NCBI GenBank assembly: GCA_022709605.1
Contig: JAKLIM010000044.1
Coordinates: forward strand, 1-15,100
Length of the DNA: 15,100 nt
From: Bacteroidota bacterium
GTDB taxonomy: Bacteria; Bacteroidota; Bacteroidia; Bacteroidales; Paludibacteraceae
Direction: 5' to 3'
The position numbers and the translations under genes were made by a program. The notes below the pieces were generated by a model, which was given only the letters and a program-made list of their open reading frames with translations, was not told the origin of the DNA and ran no database searches. Of this stretch, positions 7,817 to 14,211 are shown in pieces (within the stretch, counting starts at the first letter, position 1; every line of letters starts with the position of its first letter).

Positions 7817-8923
7817 TTATTCCAATCGATACTTAAATTTCTTTAAACTTGCGGTAATCAACAAAATTCCCATTGTTGATAAAACTATAATTTCAGGAAT
7901 TATTGATGAGACTCCCAATCCTTTTATCATAATTTTTTTCACACCAATTATGTACCATTTTGCAGGTATGATTTGCGAAATCCACTGGAAAAATTCGGGC
8001 ATATTTTCAACCGGAAACATCATACCCGAAAGCATTATTACAGGCAACATCAGCACCATACCCGAAATGAGCAGTGCTACTAATTGTGAGTCGACAAGTG
8101 ATGATATTAGTAATCCCAATGACAGGTTCACAAAGATATACAACAGCGAAAAAACAATGAGCCAGAACAAACTTCCGGCCACCGGAACCCCGAGTAAAAA
8201 TACCGAAAGCACTAAAATGGTGGTAAGATTTACCAGCGAAAGCACAAAATAAGGAATCGTTTTCGAAAGGATTATAAAAATTGGCTTTACGGGCGACACA
8301 AGCAAAATTTCCATGGTACCGAACTCCTTTTCGCGGGCAATTGAGATGGAAGTCATCATGGCACAAATTAGCATGAGAATCATTCCCATAACGCCCGGAA
8401 CAAAATTATAAGCGCCTCTCATTTGGGGATTGTATAACAACTTTACCTGCGGATTTATTTGAAATGGAATTTTTTCAATTTTTGATAAACCGGCAAGATG
8501 CGATGCAATTATATTCGATGCATAAGATGCAATTACACGGGCTGTGTTGGGATCGGTTCCATCAGTTATTAATTCAACCTGTGCATTGCCGGTGTGTGCT
8601 GCTTCTTCGTAAAAATTACTGCTAAAAACAACCACCATATTCAATCGGTCTTTTTTGAAAACTTCATCAATTTCGGAGGGATGATGTATAATTTTATTTA
8701 TTGTAAAGTATTCGCTGTGTGCAAGTTTATCAATTATCGCCCGGGTCAATGCATCGTTTGATGGATCTAATATGGCAATTTTTGAATTTTTGACTTCGGT
8801 AGTAATGGCGTATCCAAACAAAATCAGATTCAGCAACGGCAGCACCAATAAAATGGCAATCGTTGTTCTGTCGCGGAAAATATGTAGAAATTCCTTTCGG
8901 ACAAAAGACATGAATTGTTTCAT
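7817..8923 (-). CDS. ABC-2 type transport permease (YbhR/YhhJ-like)
   Basis: This 368-residue inner-membrane protein has an N-terminal cytoplasmic helix 'FVRKEFLHIFRDRTTI' and one transmembrane segment at 21-40. A periplasmic domain of about 130 residues (41-170) follows, then five more segments at about 174-194, 222-245, 252-274, 282-302 and 342-360. 'REKEFGTMEILLVSP' (197-211) is the hallmark coupling motif of the YbhR/YbhS/YhhJ group of ABC-2 exporters. Length and topology are those of a complete family member. It lies downstream of two ABC ATPase genes on the same strand, separated by 137 nt. It should form the membrane part of a drug or small-molecule exporter with them. Only one permease is present, whereas YbhFSR-type systems have two, so a homodimer is likely here unless a partner lies elsewhere. 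Substrate unknown. Confidence 0.9.
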   Translation of the reverse strand: MKQFMSFVRKEFLHIFRDRTTIAILLVLPLLNLILFGYAITTEVKNSKIAILDPSNDALTRAIIDKLAHSEYFTINKIIHHPSEIDEVFKKDRLNMVVVFSSNFYEEAAHTGNAQVELITDGTDPNTARVIASYASNIIASHLAGLSKIEKIPFQINPQVKLLYNPQMRGAYNFVPGVMGMILMLICAMMTSISIAREKEFGTMEILLVSPVKPIFIILSKTIPYFVLSLVNLTTILVLSVFLLGVPVAGSLFWLIVFSLLYIFVNLSLGLLISSLVDSQLVALLISGMVLMLPVIMLSGMMFPVENMPEFFQWISQIIPAKWYIIGVKKIMIKGLGVSSIIPEIIVLSTMGILLITASLKKFKYRLE

Positions 8924-9060
8924 AACAGCCGTTACACAAAGTTCTGTTGTGGATTTAAAAATAATTTTTAATCCGGTTGAATGTTCATCAAATTTCTATT
9001 TTCTCAATTTCTTAATTTCTATTTTCACAATTTTCAATTTAATAAATCGAAAAAAGACGG
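8924..9060 (-). other. gap between ATPase and permease genes with dispersed 19-mer and imperfect palindrome
   Basis: The gap is unusually long for an operon. It contains GGATT (8951-8955) and AATCC (8970-8974) around an A/T-rich centre, and an AT-rich block with the 19-mer TTTCTATTTTCTCAATTTC at 8993-9011. No TAnnTTTG element is visible on the minus strand. The hairpin could tune permease expression, but that is speculation. Confidence 0.4.
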
Positions 9061-9828
9061 TTATATTGCGTCAGTTCTCTTTGCATTTCTTGCTAATTGC
9101 TGAAAAACTTCGTCCATATTTTGAGCATTATACTGAATTTTCAAATTGCGGGGCGAATCAAGCGCATCAATTCGTCCATCCACCATGACACAAACCCGAT
9201 TGCAATATTCTGCCTCGTCCATATAATGCGTGGTTACAAAAATGGTAATTCCCCGGTCGGAAGCTTCATATATCATTTCCCAGAATTGCCTACGGGTGAC
9301 CGGATCGACGCCACCGGTTGGTTCATCCAGAAAAACTATTTTAGGCTCGTGAAAAATGGCTACCGAAAAAGCCAGCTTTTGTTTCCAACCCATTGGAAGT
9401 GATTTTACAAGCGTATCCCGTTCATTATCAAAACCAAGCCTTAACAACAACTCCTTTGTTTTGGGTGCAATTTCTTTTTCTTTAACACCGTAAATTCCCG
9501 CATACAACCGTATATTTTCGGCTACGGTCAAATCGTCATACAAAGCAAATTTCTGACTCATGTAACCGATATTTCTTTTTACCTTTTCCGATTGGGTATG
9601 TATATCGTAACCAGCCACTAAGCCTTTTCCGGAAGTTGGAATGCTTAAACCGCACAGCATACGCATAGCAGTCGTTTTTCCGGCTCCGTTGGCTCCCAAA
9701 AATCCGAAAATCTCACCGCGCTCCACTTCAAACGAAATGTGATCGACAGCAATAAAATCGCCGAATTTTTTTGTCAACTTATCAGCTACAATTACTTTTT
9801 CCATTGAATCAATTACCCTTTCAGGCAT
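9061..9828 (-). CDS. ABC transporter ATPase (second, consensus Q- and H-loop)
   Basis: This 255-residue ATPase carries Walker A 'GANGAGKTT' (45-53), Q-loop Gln92 in 'GYMSQKFALYDDL', Walker B 'IVFLDEP' with Asp168 and Glu169, and H-loop His201 in 'TTHYMDEAEYC'. The signature is degenerate, 'LPMGWKQ' (144-150) instead of LSGGQ, as I expect for the C-terminal half of YbhF-like proteins. It probably pairs with the ATPase encoded just upstream; in YbhF the two are one fused protein. The ATG at 9828 abuts the upstream stop (TAAATG). An internal Met at residue 9 is an alternative start closer to the usual 'VIVADKLTKKFG' beginning. It should act at the inner membrane, driving the ABC-2 permease. Function in export is family-based; substrate unknown. 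Confidence 0.9.
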   Translation of the reverse strand: MPERVIDSMEKVIVADKLTKKFGDFIAVDHISFEVERGEIFGFLGANGAGKTTAMRMLCGLSIPTSGKGLVAGYDIHTQSEKVKRNIGYMSQKFALYDDLTVAENIRLYAGIYGVKEKEIAPKTKELLLRLGFDNERDTLVKSLPMGWKQKLAFSVAIFHEPKIVFLDEPTGGVDPVTRRQFWEMIYEASDRGITIFVTTHYMDEAEYCNRVCVMVDGRIDALDSPRNLKIQYNAQNMDEVFQQLARNAKRTDAI

Positions 9829-10797
9829 TTATGAGTGCTTGCTTAATTCCATAAAACAATCCTCTATCGTTGGGTTAATTTCGTTAATTTCGACATTCGT
9901 ATGTCCAATTTCATGCAGAATTTTATGTAAATCTGTTTTTGTGAATTGATCATTGAGAATTGTAACGTGATGACTGTCGCCAAAAGTGAAACAACTTTCT
10001 ATTTGCTTTACTGCCCGCAAATCCAGCAATAATCGTGACATGTTGTCGCTTTGCACTGTCCACAAGGTTTTTCCAAACTGACCAACTATTTTAGCCGGCG
10101 TATCAATGGTCAGAAACTGACCGTTCTGAATCAGTGCAATCCGATCGCACAAGTTGGCTTCGTCCATATAAGGCGTCGATACCAGAATGGTAATGCCTTG
10201 GTTTTTAAGTTGTTTAAGCATGTCCCAAAATTCCTTGCGCGAAACGGCATCAACGCCTGTGGTTGGTTCGTCGAGAAAAAGAACCGAAGGTTTATGAATC
10301 AATGCACAACACAAGGCTAATTTTTGTTTCATACCACCCGAAAGTTTTGCTGCCCTTCGGTTTTTGAACGGTTCAATTTGTTGATAAATGTCTTTGATTA
10401 AATAGTAATTCTCAGCGATCGTGGTGTTGAAAACTGTAGCGAAAAAATTCAGGTTTTCCTGTACCGTTAAATCCTGATACAACGAAAATTTACCCGGCAT
10501 ATAACCCACCCTTTTGCGAATTTCTTTATACTCTTTCACCACATCGAATCCATCAACAGTTGCTGTTCCCCGATCAGCTAATATCAAAGTGGTTAATATT
10601 CTGAATAATGTAGTTTTGCCTGCACCATCGGGTCCGATAATGCCAAATATTTCGCCTTTTGAAACGGAAAACGAGAGTCCGGTTTCAACCGTGGCTGTCT
10701 CACCCGAATGCTGAACCGGATTTCCTATTCCTGCAAATTTTCCGCTTTTTGCCGGGAAATAGTTTTTATATAAATTTTTAACTTCAATCGGCAACAT
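9829..10797 (-). CDS. ABC transporter ATPase (first, degenerate Q- and H-loop)
   Basis: This 322-residue ATPase has Walker A 'GPDGAGKTT' (55-63), a perfect-type signature 'LSGGMKQ' (152-158) and Walker B 'VLFLDEP' with Asp176 and Glu177. The Q-loop is 'GYMPGKFSLYQDL', with Gly102 in place of Gln, and the H-loop is 'STPYMDEA', with Pro209 in place of His. Its own ATP site may therefore be weak. A linker-like insert of about 25 residues (15-40) separates the first strand from the core. The C-terminus (about 240-322) is an extra alpha/beta tail ending 'PTIEDCFMELSKHS', as in YbhF/DrrA-like ATPases. It is directly followed by the second ATPase gene. A 19-nt palindrome sits just before the start codon. 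It is the first gene of the three-gene exporter unit. Confidence 0.9.
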   Translation of the reverse strand: MLPIEVKNLYKNYFPAKSGKFAGIGNPVQHSGETATVETGLSFSVSKGEIFGIIGPDGAGKTTLFRILTTLILADRGTATVDGFDVVKEYKEIRKRVGYMPGKFSLYQDLTVQENLNFFATVFNTTIAENYYLIKDIYQQIEPFKNRRAAKLSGGMKQKLALCCALIHKPSVLFLDEPTTGVDAVSRKEFWDMLKQLKNQGITILVSTPYMDEANLCDRIALIQNGQFLTIDTPAKIVGQFGKTLWTVQSDNMSRLLLDLRAVKQIESCFTFGDSHHVTILNDQFTKTDLHKILHEIGHTNVEINEINPTIEDCFMELSKHS

Positions 10798-10805
10798 AAT
10801 TCAGT

Positions 10806-10824
10806 TGGATTTATTTAAAATCCA
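10806..10824 (-). promoter_or_regulatory. 19-nt palindrome just upstream of the ABC operon
   Basis: TGGATTT (10806-10812) and AAATCCA (10818-10824) form a perfect 7-bp inverted repeat around ATTTA. It ends 8 nt before the first ATPase codon at 10797. The position suggests either an operator site or an RNA hairpin that limits translation or read-through from the lipoprotein gene. No regulator gene lies nearby and no canonical promoter is visible in this 130-nt gap. Confidence 0.4.
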
Positions 10825-10927
10825 CGCTTATACGTAATTGTCAAAAGGAATATTGTAATTTATTTTGCAAATAGTTTTTTCTATTTCTCAATTTCTTACT
10901 TTCTAATTTTCCTATTATCTCATTTTC

Positions 10928-12064
10928 TCAATCCCCAAGTAATTTCTGAATTTCTTTATTCAACGAATTAAAATCGAGACTTCTGGCTACAATTACACCT
11001 TTTTTATTCATCAGGAAAGTGGTTGGCAAGGACGAAACGTTGTAGGTACTTGCAAATTTTTCGTCCTCGTCGCGAACACAAATCCATGGAATATTTGCCG
11101 TTGATTCGTCCCACAATAATTTATTTCTGTCGAGCGATACTTGAAAAATCTCAAACCCTTTTCCCTGAAATTTGTTGTACAGTTCGCGCAAAGCAAAAGT
11201 GTATTGCACACTATTTTCACTTTCGTAAGCCGAAAAATCAATGAGTACAACTTTTCCCTGCAAATCCGAAAGTTTTTTGGGTGAATTGGTTTTGTCATTT
11301 AATTCAATGTCAATAAATCCCGTCCCCGAAGTTTCAAGAATTTCGTTCCAGGCCTCTTTCTGTTTGGCCTGTCGTTCCGTTTTTATGGCATCCATTACCA
11401 AATTATAAATATTTATTGTTCGGGGCGATTCGGGCATAAAGGTGTTGTAACTTGTTGCAACGGCAGCGCAGTAAGGCTTATCCGATTTGATATAGGGCGA
11501 AAAAAGATAGGTGTTATTCACTTTCTGAAACAATGCAAAATATGCAGCCGAAGATCGTGGATTCTGCAATATAAGCTTGCGGGCCATTACTTTATGTGTT
11601 TCAATATCGTTTTCAATTTCTGCTATTCTGGCATTTCGTTGGTCGGTTCCCATTTCGGCTGTAATTTCATTCGCTTTTCGTTGAATTTCACTCACCGATT
11701 TACGAAGTTGCTGAATTTCAACATTCGTCTGCGAACCTTCCACTTTGTACTTACTCGACAGATTTTTAGCATCGGCCTGTATCGAAATTACTTCGCACGA
11801 ATCAACCGCAAGTGTTATAAACTGATTGCCCATCCGTAGTCGATAAAATTCAGGATACGCCGGACGATTACCTTTAAAAGAAAAATCTCCATCTTTTCCG
11901 AGTTTTGTCGAATCCAAAATTTGTGTTTTGTCTAACCCGGTGAGTTCAAGATACAAAATTTGCTTGTCGGCATTTTCAATGATCCCCTTAATTTTGAATT
12001 TATCTTTTGAATTACAAGCCATTAAGCCTACCAGTACGAGAAATATTGCAAAGAATTTTTTCAT
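10928..12064 (-). CDS. DUF4369/thioredoxin-like lipoprotein without catalytic cysteines
   Basis: This 378-residue exported lipoprotein has a signal peptide with lipobox 'GLMAC' (Cys17). A DUF4369-like beta domain spans about 23-112 ('FKIKGIIENADKQILYLE'). A helical, coiled-coil-prone middle covers about 113-245, and a C-terminal TlpA/AhpC-like thioredoxin fold about 248-378. In Bacteroidota such proteins sit at the membrane facing the periplasm and usually act as thiol-disulfide oxidoreductases. Here the CxxC site is 'SENS' (residues 282-285) in 'LIDFSAYESENSVQY', where 'DFWASWCGPCR' is expected. Both cysteines are serine, while the cis-proline (Pro347, 'SSLPTTF') is kept. Redox activity is therefore not expected; a binding or structural role is more likely. 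A good promoter lies just upstream. The ABC operon follows 130 nt downstream and may be partly read from it. Confidence 0.85.
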   Translation of the reverse strand: MKKFFAIFLVLVGLMACNSKDKFKIKGIIENADKQILYLELTGLDKTQILDSTKLGKDGDFSFKGNRPAYPEFYRLRMGNQFITLAVDSCEVISIQADAKNLSSKYKVEGSQTNVEIQQLRKSVSEIQRKANEITAEMGTDQRNARIAEIENDIETHKVMARKLILQNPRSSAAYFALFQKVNNTYLFSPYIKSDKPYCAAVATSYNTFMPESPRTINIYNLVMDAIKTERQAKQKEAWNEILETSGTGFIDIELNDKTNSPKKLSDLQGKVVLIDFSAYESENSVQYTFALRELYNKFQGKGFEIFQVSLDRNKLLWDESTANIPWICVRDEDEKFASTYNVSSLPTTFLMNKKGVIVARSLDFNSLNKEIQKLLGD

Positions 12065-12093
12065 GATAATATTGAATATTTTATTGAATAGTG

Positions 12094-12125
12094 CAAATTT
12101 AATTTAATTTCAGTTTATCACCAAA
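12094..12125 (-). promoter_or_regulatory. promoter of the thioredoxin-like lipoprotein gene
   Basis: On the minus strand a TTTG (12122-12125) is followed after 20 nt by TAAATTTG (12094-12101). This is a full Bacteroidota-type -33/-7 pair (TTTG and TAnnTTTG) at the expected spacing. Transcription would begin near 12087, leaving a leader of about 22 nt before the ATG at 12064. It is the best-matching promoter in the window. Confidence 0.65.
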
Positions 12126-12267
12126 CACATTATTAAATACTCAATATAAACCTCAGCTATCAAAACAAAAAGAAACAGTAAATAATGAACTAATTTACTG
12201 TTTCTACTAAAAATTATTGTGCTGAATTTTAGTTTTTTACAATCAACAACTGTATCGGTTACTCGTA

Positions 12268-12292
12268 ATTACAAATCCGCGCCAGCGGGGGG
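12268..12292 (+). repeat. REP-like repeat, partial copy A
   Basis: ATTACAAATCCGCGCCAGC (12268-12286) is identical to 19 nt of the repeat at 13700-13718, and both are followed by a G run. The upstream half, which would complete the hairpin, is degraded (CTCGTA instead of GGCACGG). The G run ends 4 nt before the stop codon of the small secreted-protein gene. Confidence 0.75.
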
Positions 12293-12296
12293 AAAA

Positions 12297-12659
12297 TCAC
12301 TTCCAAATGTCATAATCGTTAATGATTTCTATCTTTTCTTTAAGAACCAATTTATCTCCATTTTTAATAATGCTATCTTGGAAAAGTGTATTATCTTTAA
12401 AGTTGACAACTACTAGGTTATCATTCTCTTCTAATTTATTGAATATTATTAGATACTTTTTTTCTTTATCTTTAAATATAATTCTGTTTTTTTGTTTACT
12501 TATTTTGCCTTCTGATATTATTTCATAAAAATTATCATATGGCTCATAAAATAGAATATATTTATGTTTATAAACTCTAACCTGATATATATCAGCAGAA
12601 TAATAATATACTATACTAGAATTAAATATAAATGTTAAAGCGATAAAAAGTGATTTCAT
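12297..12659 (-). CDS. small secreted protein of unknown function
   Basis: I do not recognise this 120-residue protein. It starts with a hydrophobic signal sequence (about residues 1-18, 'MKSLFIALTFIFNSS'). A lysine-rich, beta-prone domain full of aromatic and hydrophobic strands follows ('YKHKYILFYEPYDNFYEI', 'KYLIIFNKLEENDNLVVV'). No cysteines, catalytic motif or lipobox are seen. The product is probably periplasmic. Base composition is clearly more AT-rich than in the ABC genes. The stop lies 4 nt from the repeat at 12268-12292, and a 9-bp inverted repeat begins 21 nt upstream of the start. No TAnnTTTG promoter is visible. This looks like one of three cassette-like genes. An immunity or accessory role is possible, but nothing in the sequence proves a function. 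Confidence 0.6.
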   Translation of the reverse strand: MKSLFIALTFIFNSSIVYYYSADIYQVRVYKHKYILFYEPYDNFYEIISEGKISKQKNRIIFKDKEKKYLIIFNKLEENDNLVVVNFKDNTLFQDSIIKNGDKLVLKEKIEIINDYDIWK

Positions 12660-12680
12660 TGTAATTGATTTATTTTGATG

Positions 12681-12725
12681 GAACAGGGTGAAAAATCTAA
12701 TCCGACATCTACACTAACCCTGTTC
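12681..12725. repeat. 9-bp inverted repeat in spacer 1
   Basis: GAACAGGGT (12681-12689) and ACCCTGTTC (12717-12725) are perfect inverted copies around 27 nt. The right arm continues into TTCGTAGCGT, a module that recurs at 14226-14239 with small changes. This places the repeat at the edge of the spacer next to the small secreted-protein gene. Confidence 0.6.
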
Positions 12726-12737
12726 TTCGTAGCGTTT

Positions 12738-12898
12738 AAAACCCGTCCAACCGGATTTACCCTTCATTTGATGCACAAAAGGTGGACGATGTTTGACGGG
12801 TCCCGAAGTCTCGGGATGCAATCCCGAAGCCTCGGGACACACCCAACAGCGCGACTATTTGTACATTTAATTAAAACACATCCGACAAGACGGGTTTT
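12738..12898. mobile_element. 161-bp MITE-like element with inverted ends
   Basis: The ends are AAAACCCGTC (12738-12747) and GACGGGTTTT (12889-12898), a perfect 10-bp inverted repeat. Allowing mismatches, the arms extend inward to about 19 nt (15 of 19 match). Inside lies GTTTGACGGGT (12791-12801), which nearly mirrors the left end (10 of 11), and two tandem hairpins. No transposase fits in this length, so it would be a non-autonomous element or part of a larger spacer. No clear target-site duplication is visible. The right end stops 3 nt before the stop codon of the 181-residue membrane protein gene. Confidence 0.5.
12801..12837. repeat. two tandem 16-nt hairpins
   Basis: TCCCGAAGTCTCGGGA (12801-12816) and TCCCGAAGCCTCGGGA (12822-12837) are near-identical palindromes with a 21-nt period. 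Each has 6-bp arms (TCCCGA/TCGGGA). They lie inside the 161-bp element and are far richer in G+C than the flanking genes. Confidence 0.85.
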
Positions 12899-12901
12899 CG
12901 G

Positions 12902-13447
12902 TTATAACTTATGTGTTTTTAATATCAAAAAACTGCCTATAAAAAAAGAAAAAACGAACATAATTACAAAAAAACTCACCCAACCATATTTAGTCTTTTC
13001 TTTTTTACTCATTAGTTCAAACTCTTTAAAATAATTTAAATATTTATCCTTTCGAAAAAGAAAAGAGGTATTTATTAATACTGTAGGTAATAAAAGTAAT
13101 ATCAAGTATATTGTAAAGTTGAAACTACCTTTCCAAATGTTTTGAATTAATTGTAAGTTTGTTATTCCCTGAACAATATTAAATATTCCATATTCAACTA
13201 GTACTATAAGACCTCCCATGAATGAGCCTGACCAGATACTACTTATACCTGATTTAGGATTATTTAGAATGCGATTTGCAAATCCATTCATATCATTAAC
13301 TCCATGTTTTGCATGATACCTCTTAATTGCTGCTATTTTATTTATAAAATAAAAGGGATTTAGATAGTTAAACAGTTCTCGACATTTTAGATCAAACTTG
13401 TATACTTGATAATATATTATATTCCAAAACCATTCTATTTTTTTCAT
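12902..13447 (-). CDS. three-helix membrane protein of unknown function
   Basis: I do not recognise a named family for this 181-residue protein. A soluble, basic N-terminal part (1-70) precedes transmembrane segments at about 72-94, 110-130 and 155-177. Between helices 2 and 3 lies a charged loop 'FRKDKYLNYFKEFELMSKKE'. The motif N-x4-FRKx[KR]YL (Asn126, Phe131-Leu137) and the layout around it recur in the 145-residue protein encoded next, so the two are probably related. The gene is strongly AT-rich and has a repeat boundary 3 nt beyond its stop. No promoter of the TAnnTTTG type precedes it. Such small membrane proteins in repeat-bounded arrays could be immunity proteins against toxins that act on or in the membrane; this is inference from context only. 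Confidence 0.65.
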   Translation of the reverse strand: MKKIEWFWNIIYYQVYKFDLKCRELFNYLNPFYFINKIAAIKRYHAKHGVNDMNGFANRILNNPKSGISSIWSGSFMGGLIVLVEYGIFNIVQGITNLQLIQNIWKGSFNFTIYLILLLLPTVLINTSFLFRKDKYLNYFKEFELMSKKEKTKYGWVSFFVIMFVFSFFIGSFLILKTHKL

Positions 13448-13503
13448 TGAACTTTATTGCTAATTAAACTTTTTCCTAATTTTCTTCCAACATATCCATT
13501 CTT

Positions 13504-13550
13504 CGTCCAACCGGATTTGCCCCCGTTGGCGCGGATTTGTAATACGTGCC
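13504..13550 (-). repeat. spacer 2 repeat block (shared 19-mer plus REP-like 31-mer)
   Basis: CGTCCAACCGGATTTGCCC (13504-13522) matches 12744-12762 in 18 of 19 positions. It overlaps a 31-mer (13520-13550) that is the inverted copy of 13693-13723, with 3 mismatches. The 31-mer can fold as GGC..CG..ATT around a TGT loop. Confidence 0.8.
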
Positions 13551-13570
13551 AATAACAATCAGTTAATCAA

Positions 13571-13664
13571 TACTTTTGTGCAACTATAATTTAATAACCA
13601 AAATATGAAAAGCATTTCTTCTGTAAAACCAATTCTGTTACTTATTAAACCTCAACCTACATAA
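13571..13664 (+). pseudogene. possible truncated gene start with promoter-like TACTTTTG
   Basis: TACTTTTG (13571-13578) fits TAnnTTTG. It is followed 26 nt later by an ATG at 13605 and a 19-residue frame beginning 'MKSISSVKPILLLI', which ends at 13664. This resembles the 5' end of an exported-protein gene that has lost the rest. It lies between the two inverted 31-mers on the strand opposite to the neighbouring genes. It could also be chance in AT-rich DNA. Confidence 0.3.
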
Positions 13665-13692
13665 ATTCAGGTCTTTATCTTTATATTCCAAA

Positions 13693-13723
13693 GGCACGGA
13701 TTACAAATCCGCGCCAGCAGGGG
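13693..13723 (+). repeat. REP-like 31-mer, copy C
   Basis: The 31-mer contains CGGATT-ACA-AATCCG, a perfect 6-bp stem, extended by GGC/GCC after one mismatch. It is the inverted copy of 13520-13550 (28 of 31) and shares 19 identical nt with 12268-12286. It ends 13 nt before the stop codon of the 145-residue membrane protein gene. Confidence 0.85.
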
Positions 13724-13736
13724 AATATTATCAAAT

Positions 13737-14174
13737 TTATACTTTGAATAAATTGTCTGAAATTAAGCCATATATAATTAGTGCTATATTCGCAAATACT
13801 AATACTGAAATGACATAAATTTTACCAGAATTATTTTTACTTGTTTGATATTTATCTATAAAAGTTAAATACCTGTTTTTTCTAAAGACAAGCAAGTAAT
13901 TTAAAACAACCAAAGGAACAAAGTACTGAATTATAAATGATAAACCATAATTTATTCTTTCAGATGGTAAAAGTGATAAATGAATTGTTTCAATTTTCAA
14001 AATATTTATTTTATTAAGGATAAAAATAAATATTCTAATATTTATTGCATTTACAATTGATATAATAGTAAGTAATTCATTCTTCAAAGCCTTTTCACTA
14101 ATATCAGGTTTTCTCTTTCTATAATCAATTATCAAGTCGGCCCAGATAGTATAATAAATGTTTTTAATTCTCAT
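13737..14174 (-). CDS. small three-helix membrane protein, related to the neighbouring 181-residue protein
   Basis: This 145-residue protein of unknown function has hydrophobic segments at about 35-53, 78-97 and 119-138. The N-terminus 'MRIKNIYYTIWADLIIDYRK' recalls 'MKKIEWFWNIIYYQVYKFD' of the 181-residue neighbour. 'VLNYLLVFRKNRYLTF' (Asn92, Phe97-Leu103) aligns with 'INTSFLFRKDKYLNYF' there. Both end in one more helix followed by a short tail. The two genes are therefore probably diverged members of one family rather than recent duplicates. The gene is very AT-rich, lies 13 nt from a REP-like repeat at its 3' side and about 37 nt from the coding remnant at its 5' side. No promoter is seen close upstream. 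A membrane-bound immunity or signalling role is only a guess. Confidence 0.62.
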   Translation of the reverse strand: MRIKNIYYTIWADLIIDYRKRKPDISEKALKNELLTIISIVNAINIRIFIFILNKINILKIETIHLSLLPSERINYGLSFIIQYFVPLVVLNYLLVFRKNRYLTFIDKYQTSKNNSGKIYVISVLVFANIALIIYGLISDNLFKV

Positions 14175-14211
14175 AAATTAAATTGATTAAATTATAAATT
14201 GAAGTTACCAA

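Noticed and set aside
8007..8366. Second minus-strand protein inside the permease gene
   Set aside because: It overlaps the permease in another frame, lacks family features and fits a shadow of real coding sequence.
9828..9831. Frameshift splitting one fused YbhF-like ATPase
   Set aside because: Both genes have complete domains, a clean TAA followed directly by ATG, and no shared frame remnants. Separate ATPase genes are common in this family.
12741..12801. Integron attC site
   Set aside because: GTCCAAC fits RYYYAAC, but the partner GTTTGAC breaks GTTRRRY at one position, the same pair is not found in the other spacers, and no integrase is visible. Kept only as part of the cassette-array finding.
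12675..13034. Plus-strand 119-residue protein
   Set aside because: The frame runs straight through the palindromic repeats and into the antisense of the 181-residue membrane protein gene. Its sequence is translated repeat with no domain features.
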